NCBI GenBank assembly: GCA_017546605.1
Contig: JAFYSH010000022.1
Span: 1 to 64,000, forward strand
DNA from: Bacteroidales bacterium
GTDB taxonomy: Bacteria > Bacteroidota > Bacteroidia > Bacteroidales > UBA932
Reading direction: 5' to 3'
Length of the DNA stretch: 64,000 nucleotides
The notes beneath the pieces are model-generated. The model was not told the DNA's origin and ran no database searches. It saw nothing but the letters and a program-made list of their open reading frames with translations. Of the stretch, positions 1 through 7,683 are shown piece after piece. The position numbers and the translations under genes are program-made. Position 1 is the stretch's first letter; the number at the start of each line of letters is the position of its first letter.

Positions 1-721
1 CACCTTGACTGACAGATACAGAGCACACCTCGTAGTTGTTAGTATTTTTTTCGTGTTGTTCAGCTAGCAAGTCTCGTAAACAAATAGACTCGCATTGAGC
101 AATTCTACCAGAGTTAACATCGGTAATAAGCCCTCTGATTAGAGATTCATATTTCTCAATCACTTTCTTTTGAGTTTCGATGCGCTCGTTTATTAACTTC
201 AAAAACTTGGAAATCTTCTCCTGCTCATTTGCCTTTGGAATGCAGGTATATAGTTTTAGCCATTCCTCCACGGATATTGATTTGCCATCTCGAATTCCGT
301 AAGTAACTATTCGCAAAGAATCAATAAACTTTCGAGACATGAAGTATGGCTTCAAAAAACCATATGATATAGTTTCTGAAGGTCGTAATATTGTATATGC
401 CGGACTACATACACCTGTTTTATCTGAAAATGCAAATCCTCCTTGGAAAGAACGAAGGTGAGCTACATAATCGCCATTGCGTACAATTTTATATGTTTTT
501 ATGCTATCTTCCTCAAACTTTATATCTATCCCAAGACTATCTCTCAATACCATACCTTCAGTTTGGCTCGCAGAAAGTACGGTCGAGAACTCATAATTCT
601 TGTTTTTCTCTGATATGACCTTAAACAGGGTGCAGTTCCTAAATCTTTCCCACTCCCCACTGAACTCCGGAAATCTCAAAGTTGGAACATTAAGGGTTTT
701 ATTGTTCTTTTCTGCAGCCAT
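1..721 (-). CDS. hsdS: type I restriction-modification specificity subunit HsdS (partial)
   Basis: This is the N-terminal 240 residues of the DNA-recognition subunit; the reading frame stays open to base 1, so the C-terminal part lies outside. The ATG at 721 follows the stop of the DUF1016 gene by two bases, which indicates translational coupling. The protein starts MAAEKNNKTLNVPTLRFPEF, a typical opening for HsdS. A target-recognition domain fills about residues 15-165, including a GDYVAHLRSFQGGFAFS-type stretch. A helical spacer rich in charged residues follows (about 165-205, KFLKLINERIETQKKVIEKY), after which a second half begins. HsdS sets which sequence the HsdM/HsdR complex methylates or cleaves. 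The target cannot be predicted from sequence alone. Confidence 0.9.
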   Translation of the reverse strand, partial: MAAEKNNKTLNVPTLRFPEFSGEWERFRNCTLFKVISEKNKNYEFSTVLSASQTEGMVLRDSLGIDIKFEEDSIKTYKIVRNGDYVAHLRSFQGGFAFSDKTGVCSPAYTILRPSETISYGFLKPYFMSRKFIDSLRIVTYGIRDGKSISVEEWLKLYTCIPKANEQEKISKFLKLINERIETQKKVIEKYESLIRGLITDVNSGRIAQCESICLRDLLAEQHEKNTNNYEVCSVSVSQG

Positions 722-723
722 GA

Positions 724-1803
724 CTATTCCATCTTTGGATTATGTTCAACATAATGCTCTTTTGCAATTGCGATTGCACGCTGCAATTTCTCTGACAGCA
801 ATTTCTTGTCCGGAAGTTTCGTATAATACTGCGCCACACGAATTGGGCTATCCTCTTCGAGCATCAGATATTCAATGTGTTCAGTATTACCTTCCGAACA
901 CAGAATCAGTCCTATCGGTGACTCCTCGCCCTCTCTGCGTTCATTCTTATTCAGATAACGCAGATACAGCAGCATTTGACCTTCATACTCCGGCTTGAAC
1001 TTTCCTAACTTCAAATCAACGACAACTAACCGCTTTAAGCCACGATGGAAAAACAAAAGGTCTATATAGTAGTCCACAGAATCAACAGTAATGCGTTTCT
1101 GACGGTCTAGGAAAGCGAAATCAGAGCCAAACTCCTTGATAAATAACTGGATTTGAGAAAGGATGGCATCTTCCAAGTCTTTCTCGGAGAATGTATCAGG
1201 CAGTCCCAATATGTCTAAGAGATAACTGCTACGGAACACCAAGTCCGGCACAAGAGTATTCGTTTCCTTGACATTTTGCAACTCTCGTTTGATGACCTCT
1301 TCCGGTCTTCTGCTGATTGCCGTGCGCTCATAGAGTTGAGTATCTATTTTATCGTCCAATGTGCGTGTATCCCAATGTTCCATACGACACATTTCCATAT
1401 AGAAAGTACGAGCCAACTCGTCTTTTACTCCCATCAACGAACGCAGATGAGTCCATGTCAATTGGCTACGCACTGCGTATCCTATTTCCTCCTCCGTAAA
1501 AAGATACGCGCTGCGTACACAATGTTTGAGCTTTCCGACACCCCAGCCTGTGCCATATTTCTCAGACAGACGTGAGGCTAGATTCTTAAGTATTTGCTTA
1601 CCATACTCCGCCCTCTGATTTTTTAGCACATCCTCCTTTATGCGTTTGCCTACATACCAATTAGTCATACATACTTCTGTATTCAAGTAGGTAGCAATGC
1701 GATTTCTCGTTCCTTCAATTATGCTGCAAACATCTGAGAACAGTTGCTCTTCAGCCTTGATATCCGTTAATTCCTGCATAGCGACAAAATCTTTATTCAA
1801 CAA
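724..1803 (-). CDS. DUF1016 / YhcG-family PD-(D/E)XK nuclease domain protein
   Basis: The 359-residue protein matches the DUF1016 (YhcG) family by its layout: an N-terminal helical domain (about 20-165) with the conserved NWYVGKRI and GWGVGKLKHC-like segments, then a C-terminal nuclease-fold domain. In the latter, D248 (YYIDLLFFH) and D263-x-K265 (VVVDLKLGKF) look like the PD-(D/E)XK metal site. The gene overlaps the end of hsdM by 11 bases if the first ATG is used; the in-frame ATG at 1779 (codon 9) would remove the overlap. It sits between hsdM and hsdS and is transcribed with them. Such genes are often found inside type I R-M loci, but their role there is not settled. A second nuclease activity or a regulator of the complex are both possible. 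Confidence 0.85.
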   Translation of the reverse strand: MLNKDFVAMQELTDIKAEEQLFSDVCSIIEGTRNRIATYLNTEVCMTNWYVGKRIKEDVLKNQRAEYGKQILKNLASRLSEKYGTGWGVGKLKHCVRSAYLFTEEEIGYAVRSQLTWTHLRSLMGVKDELARTFYMEMCRMEHWDTRTLDDKIDTQLYERTAISRRPEEVIKRELQNVKETNTLVPDLVFRSSYLLDILGLPDTFSEKDLEDAILSQIQLFIKEFGSDFAFLDRQKRITVDSVDYYIDLLFFHRGLKRLVVVDLKLGKFKPEYEGQMLLYLRYLNKNERREGEESPIGLILCSEGNTEHIEYLMLEEDSPIRVAQYYTKLPDKKLLSEKLQRAIAIAKEHYVEHNPKME

Positions 1804-3337
1804 TACCCAACTCTTTAAGATACACTTCTATCTGAGCATCAAGGTCGGCTCTCTTTGCCTCCAGTTCCTTGATTTCAGCCATAACAGCTTTGATGTCGAT
1901 TTCCTCTTCTTCCTCGAAGGTGTCAACATAACGAGGGATATTGAGGTTATAGTCGTTCTCCTTTATCTCCTCAAGGGTAGCCAAGTGACTATATTTCTCA
2001 ATCTCGGTACGATTGCGGTATGTATCGATGATTTTCTCGATGTGTTCTTGACGAAGTTTGTTCTGCGTTTTAACCTTCTCAAACTCCTTGCTGGCATCAA
2101 TGAACAGGATATTATCATCTTCCTTTCTGCACTTCTTCATCACAAGGATACAGGTCGGAATACTTGTACCGTAGAAGATATTTGCAGGAAGACCGATGAT
2201 TGCATCAATATAATTCTTCTTCTCAATCAGATACTGACGAATCTTGCCTTCGGCAGAGCCTCTGAACAATACGCCATGAGGAGCCACGCAAGCCATTGTA
2301 CCGCCATCGTTCAAATGGTATATCATGTGAAGAATGAACGCATAGTCTGCCTTTGACTTCGGTGCAAGAACACCAGCCTTACTGAATCGGTCATCGTTGT
2401 TGAATTTATTATCTGCAGACCATTCCGCAGAGAAAGGTGGATTTGCGACAACTGCATCAAACTGCTGCTCACCGAACTCATCAGCCTCCAAGGTATCACC
2501 ATTCTCAATGCTGAAATCCTTGTACTTTACACCATGCAGAAGCATATTCATTCTTGCAAGGTTGAATGTGGTCGGATTCTTCTCCTGTCCGTAAATGGCA
2601 TCAGCATTACCTCCGCGTGCTGTACGAAGCAACAGTGAGCCGGAGCCACATGTCGGGTCATATACAGTCTTAAGACGGGTCTTGCCGGTTGTCACAATCT
2701 CCGAAAGAATCTGACTGACCTCCTGCGGAGTATAGAACTCTCCCGCCTTCTTACCTGCTCCGGCAGCGAACTGACCAATCATATACTCGTATGCGTCGCC
2801 AAGAATGTCTATCTCCTGTGCATCGTTCAAACCGAAATCAATGCCGTCCAACGCCACAAGGACATCGCTGATGAGCTTATTCTTATCGTCAGCAGTCTTA
2901 CCCAGCTTCGGAGAAGCGAGGTCTATGTCTGAGAACAGTCCGCCAAAGTCATCCTCTGACTCCTGTCCGATTGTACTATCCTCTATCTTCTTCAGCGACC
3001 TCTCAAGAGCTGGCAGGATATTCTCCTTATGTTCTATCTTGGAAATGATTGTTGAATACAAGTATTCCGGCTCAACGAAATAGCCCAAATCCTGAATACA
3101 CTGCTCCTTTAGAACATCTTTCAGTTCCTGATCATCGCCACTCCACGCTTCTTTGAAATTCACACCATCGTATTGAAGTATCTCATTTGCACGCAGTTCT
3201 ATCTTCTCCGAGAGATACTTATAGAAAATGAAGCCGAGGGTAAAATACATAAAATCCCCTGCCGACATATTTCCTCTAAGGGTGTTTGCCACAGTCCACA
3301 ATTGACTGCGTAATTTCTGCTGTAATTCTTCGCTCAT
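1793..3337 (-). CDS. hsdM: type I restriction-modification DNA N6-adenine methyltransferase HsdM
   Basis: The 514-residue protein is the modification subunit; it transfers a methyl group from S-adenosylmethionine to adenine in the site chosen by HsdS. An N-terminal helical HsdM_N domain (about 8-165) precedes the catalytic domain. SAM-binding motif I is seen as DPTCGSGSLLL (about 227-237) and the catalytic motif IV as NPPF (299-302). The length is normal for the family. The C-terminal coiled segment (about 480-514) probably contacts HsdS. Its ATG at 3337 lies 14 bases after the hsdR stop, so hsdR and hsdM are likely one transcript. Nothing in the sequence suggests loss of activity. Confidence 0.97.
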   Translation of the reverse strand: MSEELQQKLRSQLWTVANTLRGNMSAGDFMYFTLGFIFYKYLSEKIELRANEILQYDGVNFKEAWSGDDQELKDVLKEQCIQDLGYFVEPEYLYSTIISKIEHKENILPALERSLKKIEDSTIGQESEDDFGGLFSDIDLASPKLGKTADDKNKLISDVLVALDGIDFGLNDAQEIDILGDAYEYMIGQFAAGAGKKAGEFYTPQEVSQILSEIVTTGKTRLKTVYDPTCGSGSLLLRTARGGNADAIYGQEKNPTTFNLARMNMLLHGVKYKDFSIENGDTLEADEFGEQQFDAVVANPPFSAEWSADNKFNNDDRFSKAGVLAPKSKADYAFILHMIYHLNDGGTMACVAPHGVLFRGSAEGKIRQYLIEKKNYIDAIIGLPANIFYGTSIPTCILVMKKCRKEDDNILFIDASKEFEKVKTQNKLRQEHIEKIIDTYRNRTEIEKYSHLATLEEIKENDYNLNIPRYVDTFEEEEEIDIKAVMAEIKELEAKRADLDAQIEVYLKELGIVE

Positions 3338-3351
3338 AATATATTACTTTC

Positions 3352-6165
3352 TTATTCCCAGCTAAAGGTATCAATAATTGCTCTTAGTTTTGACATCACG
3401 CGAGTAAAAATACTCTTGCGTTCTTTCAGACCCACTCTCTTTTGGAGAATGGCATCTTGTATAATTTCCGGCTTCTCGCGCTGCAAATAATCGTATTCCT
3501 TGAAGAACTCACGAATAGCCTCAACATCCAAACCCTCATCATCTGCAAGGTCATCAATTGCCTTGTTCTTTTCTTTAGAGATGTACTCTGTGAGCCTGCT
3601 TTCCAAATCCATAGAGCCATCTGCCTTTGACCTATTAAAACCAATCTGGTCATCATCCACATTCTGACGGATGAAGCCATCAATGAGCTTGGTCTTGCTA
3701 CGCATTGCAGCATCCTTAATCATCGTATCAAGAATCTGCTGACGCTTCTGACCATAGTCCTCACTTGTCGGGTCAAGTTCTTCAATCAGTGCAAGGATGT
3801 ATGCCACATTTATAATGTCACTATGCAGCAACTCCAGACAGAAGTCTATATCCTCCAGCTTCGTGTCTCCATATTCTGACTGAGGCTCTTCCAACTTGCC
3901 ACCCTCTTCCGGTTTATCGACCACTCCTATAGTAATGTCCAGATATTTGCTTCGGAAATCCATGTACTCCTGTTCATCCATGATGAAGTATGGGTCGTCT
4001 GTATCATAGTCCTCATATATCTGCACCTCAATCTTTCCACGAATAATGTCTCGGAAGGCAAGGACAAACTTCCTCTTCTCATTCTCACTCTGAAGAGTAT
4101 CTATGAAGGCAGGAGACGGATACTTCTCCAAGAACTCAATCATCTTGATATTAAGTTCTTTTCGCACTTTCTCATATGGCTCCCGAATGATAGTCTCATT
4201 AGGAGAATTGTTGCTGAATAACTTGATGGAAGCATCAACATTTGCCTTTAGGTCTCTGAAACAAACGACCTTTCCAAACCGTTTCTTCTCATTCAGCACT
4301 CGGTTTGTACGACTGAACGCCTGCAGCAAACCATGATATTCAAGATTTTTATCGACATATAGGGTGTTCAGCTTCTTGGCATCGAATCCGGTAAGGAACA
4401 TGCCGACAACCAAGAGAAGGTCAAGAGGCTCCATATCCTTCTTGCGCTTCTTCATACGCTCGTTTACATCGTCATAATATGCCCCAAAGTTATCTGTAGT
4501 GTAAGCTGTGCCGAACATATTATTATAGTCATCCATAATCATCTGCAGGTCGTCCGAGGTAACCTTATCATTGGCAAAGCCCTGCCCCATACCTGTCAGC
4601 TCATCGTCTTGACTTCCATTTGCAGCATAAGTAAATATGGCTCCTATCTTGATTTTGGGGTTAAGCTGCTTGAATATCTTGTAATATGACATGAGCATCG
4701 GCACAGATTGAACAGCAAATAACGCATTATACTCACCATCAAAGGTGGACTTATTGTAGTTATTCAGAATAAACTGCGCGATTTCCTGCATGCGGACTTC
4801 AGCCATCATATCAACGCCCGAGTCACCTTTGTAGTACTCAACAAGGAAACCCAGCACATTCTCATCTGCAATAGCATCCTTAATGAGATACTTGTGCAGA
4901 CACTCTCCGAAGACCTCTGCAGTAGTATGCTCCTGCTTGGCATTTTCTACAAAAATCGGTGTTCCGGTAAAGCCGAATATCTGAAGGTTGTGGAAAAAGC
5001 CTACGATGTTTTTGTGGCAATCACCGAAGTGGCTGCGGTGGCACTCATCAAATATCATGACCACCTTCTGATTCCTAACCTCTTGAAGATGCTTATTGTA
5101 GTAGTCACGAGTCACCGCACAATTGAGCTTCTGAATCGTTGTAATCAGAATCTTCGAATTTCCGCTCAACTTCTTTATAAGCTGATAAGTATTGTCTGTA
5201 CCATCGACTGCACCCGCTTCAAATGCCTCATACTCACTCTTAGTCTGCGTATCAAGGTCATGGCGGTCAACGACAAAAAGCACCTTGTCAATTCCATCCA
5301 GTTCACTGACCAACTGCGCTGCCTTGAATGAAGTGAGAGTTTTTCCGGCTCCTGTCGTGTGCCATACATAACCATTCTTATTGGAGTTTGCAACCCTATC
5401 TATAATACGCTCAACTGCATAATACTGATATGGACGCAATACCATCAGAGACTTATCTCCTTCATGCAAAACAATATATTTGCTGATAATCTTTCCAAGA
5501 GTACACTTGTCAAAGAAGAAGTTAGCAAACATATTCAGTTCATTGAACGGATGATTCTCTGCATCCGTCCAATTGAATGTGAACTTGTATCCTCCGTTTG
5601 GGTTATTGGCGAAATATCTGGTATTCACTCCATTCGATATCACAAATATCTGTATGTAGTCAAACAGACCATGAAATGAAGTCTTGTGATACCTCTGAAC
5701 TTGATTATAAGCCTGCTTCAATTCAACTCCACGCTTTTTCAGTTCTATCTGTACCAACGGCAGACCATTTATCAGAATGGTCACATCGTAACGACACTTC
5801 TTTCGTCCCTCTACAGTGATTTGATTTGCAACTTGGAATTCATTCTGACACCAGCTCTGAGTATTCAGAAAACTCACCCAAATACGGTCTCCATCTTCTG
5901 TCTCCAAAGGGAACAGGTCGCGGAGTTTCTTTGCTTTCTCGAAACGAGTACCACCCTCAAGATGGATAAGAATCCTGTCAAATTCCTTATCAGTGAAGTG
6001 TTCACGACCATGTAATGCGAGTTCCTTCGCATTATGTTTCTCCAGCTGAATCTTGAAATTTTCTTTAAGATTTTCCTCTTCCTTGATTACAACCCTCTCA
6101 TAACTGTTGTCAACAAGAGTTTTAATCAAGCCCTCTTCTAAAGCAGCCTCACTTTGTGTCGCCAT
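3352..6165 (-). CDS. hsdR: type I restriction endonuclease motor subunit HsdR
   Basis: HsdR translocates DNA with ATP and cleaves when blocked. I chose the ATG at 6165 (MATQSEAALEEGLI, 937 residues) over an in-frame upstream start at 6213, because the extra 16 residues are not typical of the family. The N-terminal nuclease domain shows D127 (YDVTILI) and E141-x-K143 (IELKK). The helicase core shows Walker A TGAGKT (271-276), the DECH box (373-376) and a GFTGTP motif. The C-terminal HsdM-contact helical region is present to residue 937. It is first in the hsdR-hsdM-DUF1016-hsdS order. All key residues are intact, so the enzyme looks functional. Confidence 0.97.
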   Translation of the reverse strand: MATQSEAALEEGLIKTLVDNSYERVVIKEEENLKENFKIQLEKHNAKELALHGREHFTDKEFDRILIHLEGGTRFEKAKKLRDLFPLETEDGDRIWVSFLNTQSWCQNEFQVANQITVEGRKKCRYDVTILINGLPLVQIELKKRGVELKQAYNQVQRYHKTSFHGLFDYIQIFVISNGVNTRYFANNPNGGYKFTFNWTDAENHPFNELNMFANFFFDKCTLGKIISKYIVLHEGDKSLMVLRPYQYYAVERIIDRVANSNKNGYVWHTTGAGKTLTSFKAAQLVSELDGIDKVLFVVDRHDLDTQTKSEYEAFEAGAVDGTDNTYQLIKKLSGNSKILITTIQKLNCAVTRDYYNKHLQEVRNQKVVMIFDECHRSHFGDCHKNIVGFFHNLQIFGFTGTPIFVENAKQEHTTAEVFGECLHKYLIKDAIADENVLGFLVEYYKGDSGVDMMAEVRMQEIAQFILNNYNKSTFDGEYNALFAVQSVPMLMSYYKIFKQLNPKIKIGAIFTYAANGSQDDELTGMGQGFANDKVTSDDLQMIMDDYNNMFGTAYTTDNFGAYYDDVNERMKKRKKDMEPLDLLLVVGMFLTGFDAKKLNTLYVDKNLEYHGLLQAFSRTNRVLNEKKRFGKVVCFRDLKANVDASIKLFSNNSPNETIIREPYEKVRKELNIKMIEFLEKYPSPAFIDTLQSENEKRKFVLAFRDIIRGKIEVQIYEDYDTDDPYFIMDEQEYMDFRSKYLDITIGVVDKPEEGGKLEEPQSEYGDTKLEDIDFCLELLHSDIINVAYILALIEELDPTSEDYGQKRQQILDTMIKDAAMRSKTKLIDGFIRQNVDDDQIGFNRSKADGSMDLESRLTEYISKEKNKAIDDLADDEGLDVEAIREFFKEYDYLQREKPEIIQDAILQKRVGLKERKSIFTRVMSKLRAIIDTFSWE

Positions 6166-6201
6166 AATCCCTAATGCTATTAATTGGAGTGTTTCAATCA
6201 A

Positions 6202-6209
6202 CAAAAATA
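6202..6209 (-). promoter_or_regulatory. possible promoter -7 box for hsdR operon
   Basis: The minus strand reads TATTTTTG here, matching the Bacteroidota -7 consensus TAnnTTTG. It lies about 37 bases before the chosen hsdR start. No TTTG box is seen at the expected -33 position, so support is only partial. Confidence 0.35.
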
Positions 6210-6345
6210 ACAATTTTTCCGTTGCCTATGCTCTGGGTCGGGATTTCATTTCTATCTTTATGGTCGTTAACCGCCAATCGGATAACGGATTAAAAGCAGA
6301 AAGGAACAGATTTTTTATAATTGCAAGATAGGCAGCCTGTGATTC

Positions 6346-6543
6346 CTATAAGTATAAGTACGCTCCAATAAATAGCTGTTTGTTATTAGAAAAAACTTTA
6401 ATACCCTCGCTTTTGCATTGCTGGATTAGCTCTTCAGAGTAGGGCGCGAAATAACCTTTATAAACTGAGACCTTGCCAGTTTGGGGATTGGTAATTTTTG
6501 TAAGAGTACCCTTTTGAGAAATTGTTTTTAAAATCTCGCTCAT
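6346..6543 (-). CDS. small hypothetical protein (65 aa)
   Basis: A 65-residue open frame starting MSEILKTISQKGTLTKI. I do not recognise a family. The protein has a basic, mixed-polarity N-terminal half and a C-terminal half ending in LFIGAYLYL; there is no signal peptide, no clear membrane segment and no cysteine motif beyond a single Cys. It lies alone between the hsdR operon (same strand, 180 bases downstream) and a divergent small gene. A perfect inverted repeat sits 18 bases before its ATG. Its size and island location suggest an accessory protein such as a small regulator or anti-restriction factor, but nothing in the sequence shows this. Confidence 0.6.
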   Translation of the reverse strand: MSEILKTISQKGTLTKITNPQTGKVSVYKGYFAPYSEELIQQCKSEGIKVFSNNKQLFIGAYLYL

Positions 6544-6560
6544 TTTTTGATGTTTTAGAC

Positions 6561-6583
6561 GTTAATATTTGTTTGATATTAAC
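6561..6583. repeat. 8-bp perfect inverted repeat in divergent intergenic region
   Basis: GTTAATAT, seven bases (TTGTTTG), then ATATTAAC. It lies 18 bases before the minus-strand 65-residue gene and about 97 bases before the plus-strand gene at 6680. The position suits a protein-binding operator, though a small RNA hairpin cannot be excluded. Confidence 0.4.
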
Positions 6584-6679
6584 ATATCGAATGAGGGATG
6601 AGAATTTAGACATACTCAGAAAAAAGTTAATACATTCAAGTTTTCTTCGTTTTTGTTATATAAAATCAAAAACGATTCT

Positions 6680-7000
6680 ATGAAAATTGAGGATTGGCGA
6701 ATAGAGGAACTAACAGGATATAAGCCTATATCGACATTTTACACTGATTTTAGTATCGCCGACAAGTTTGGACTAAACGCTATCGAAAAGACTTTTGAGC
6801 AAGTATTTAGGGAGTGGAAATTCGACTACCATTACATCACTGAATTAGCAATGGTCTTGAATTGGAAGATATGGCGTTGGTATGAGGTAAATGATGAATA
6901 CGCCAAGTTATACAATAAACTATGGCACCAACTCGATGAGTGGTGTATTGAAAACTTCAAAGACGAAGCATTAGAGTATTACTATAAAACTACTGATTGA
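6680..7000 (+). CDS. small hypothetical protein of the Bacteroidales mobile-element type
   Basis: The ATG at 6680 gives a 106-residue protein starting MKIEDWRIEELTGYKPISTF; an upstream in-frame start at 6653 adds nine residues that look untranslated. The N-terminal motif, followed by a FSIADKFG segment and an ELAMVLNWKIWRWYE helix, recalls a family of uncharacterised proteins that I associate with Bacteroidales plasmids, conjugative elements and prophages. It is acidic and soluble, rich in Trp and Tyr, with no membrane segment. It is followed at once by another small gene region: the final A of its TGA stop is also the first base of an ATG that opens a short frame. The function is unknown; its presence supports the accessory origin of this region. 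Confidence 0.75.
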   Translation: MKIEDWRIEELTGYKPISTFYTDFSIADKFGLNAIEKTFEQVFREWKFDYHYITELAMVLNWKIWRWYEVNDEYAKLYNKLWHQLDEWCIENFKDEALEYYYKTTD

Positions 7001-7033
7001 TGAAGAAGGGAGAAAAAAATAAGAGTCCTACAA

Positions 7034-7465
7034 ATGGAGGATTGCAATGGCGCAGACCATCAAGCTACACAAATGAATGGCAGAATATACACTGTTGATT
7101 ATATTGATGATGCAGGACAGATTCATTTACAAGGGTCGGGCTTGGCCGTAATTCCAAATGTTGATAGGTTTGTGAAGGTAGATTGTGCCACAAGATTCGA
7201 CAAGAAGATGTCTGAAATTTACGATATGATAGAGGACTACTTTCGATTTAATGACGATGTAGAGAGTGACGATGGATTTTATATTACAAAGAATGGAGAA
7301 GCACACTTAACATCTCAACAAGAAATCAGGGGCGAGGGTGAGTTCTACCCGATAGATTCGTTAATTCGACATACTTTCGCAGGTTATGCACCTGACGTAG
7401 ATAAAATAAAACAAATGGTTCGCAAATATTTTGACGAGGGAAAAGAGTCAATATCAGGGCGTTAA
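7034..7465 (+). CDS. hypothetical protein with DUF4314-like segment
   Basis: A frame of up to 143 residues. Residues 14-44 (from MNGRIYTVDYIDDAGQIH through the VIPNVDRF motif) resemble the C-terminal half of the small beta-rich DUF4314 domain; the usual front half of that domain is not visible. The rest is acidic with no recognised fold. The start is uncertain: ATG 7034 has little support, ATG 7073 starts right at the domain, and a different frame opens at 7000 overlapping the previous stop and runs for 32 codons. A frameshift or truncation near the 5' end is therefore possible. The gene probably shares a transcript with the 6680 gene, 33 bases upstream. Confidence 0.6.
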   Translation: MEDCNGADHQATQMNGRIYTVDYIDDAGQIHLQGSGLAVIPNVDRFVKVDCATRFDKKMSEIYDMIEDYFRFNDDVESDDGFYITKNGEAHLTSQQEIRGEGEFYPIDSLIRHTFAGYAPDVDKIKQMVRKYFDEGKESISGR

Positions 7466-7496
7466 AAAAACAATAACCGCCTTTTGAGCGGTTATT
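7464..7496 (-). terminator. intrinsic terminator for tRNA-Ser (possibly bidirectional)
   Basis: A perfect 9-bp stem, AATAACCGC (7472-7480) with GCGGTTATT (7488-7496), and a 7-base loop. Read on the minus strand it is followed by a run of seven T (complement of 7464-7470), so it fits the end of the tRNA-Ser transcript. Read on the plus strand it follows the 7034 gene by six bases and has a weaker T-rich tail (CCTTTT), so it may also stop that transcript. Confidence 0.75.
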
Positions 7497-7521
7497 ATCC
7501 TTTTAATATAGTTTCTTTCAG

Positions 7522-7606
7522 CGGAGAGAGAGGGATTCGAACCCCCGGACGCTCTCACGTCAACGGTTTTCAAGACCGCCGCATTCGACCACTCTGCCAT
7601 CTCTCC
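7522..7606 (-). tRNA. tRNA-Ser, anticodon UGA
   Basis: The minus strand folds into a class II tRNA with a long variable arm. The acceptor stem GGAGAGA (7606-7600) pairs perfectly with TCTCTCC (7529-7523), with G as discriminator base at 7522. The D arm, the anticodon loop CTTGAAA with TGA at 7570-7572, a variable arm GACGTGAGAGCGTC and a T arm with GGTTCGAATCC are all present. CCA is not encoded. UGA anticodon plus the long variable arm identify serine. Its 3' end faces the accessory region 1-7521. Confidence 0.97.
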
Positions 7607-7629
7607 AATCCCTTCTTTGAAAGGGGATG

Positions 7630-7660
7630 CAAATGTATGAATAATTTTGGTTATTCCAAA
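7630..7660 (-). promoter_or_regulatory. Bacteroidota-type promoter of tRNA-Ser
   Basis: On the minus strand TTTG (7660-7657) is followed after exactly 19 bases by TACATTTG (7637-7630). This matches the Bacteroidota sigma-ABfr consensus TTTG-N19-TAnnTTTG. The predicted start of transcription, near 7626, is about 20 bases before the tRNA 5' end. Confidence 0.75.
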
Positions 7661-7683
7661 AAATATCTGACAATTTAACAATT

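Larger units (their letters stand above)
1..7521. mobile_element. putative genomic island, left end outside window
   Basis: This stretch carries a type I restriction-modification locus and three small accessory genes. It is visibly richer in A+T than the DNA beyond 7684. Its right edge is the 3' end of the tRNA-Ser gene, a classic integration site for islands. One of the small genes (6680) resembles a family I associate with Bacteroidales mobile elements. No integrase, relaxase or second copy of the tRNA 3' end is visible inside the window, so the element type and the left border are unknown. The island call is inference from composition, content and position. Confidence 0.5.
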
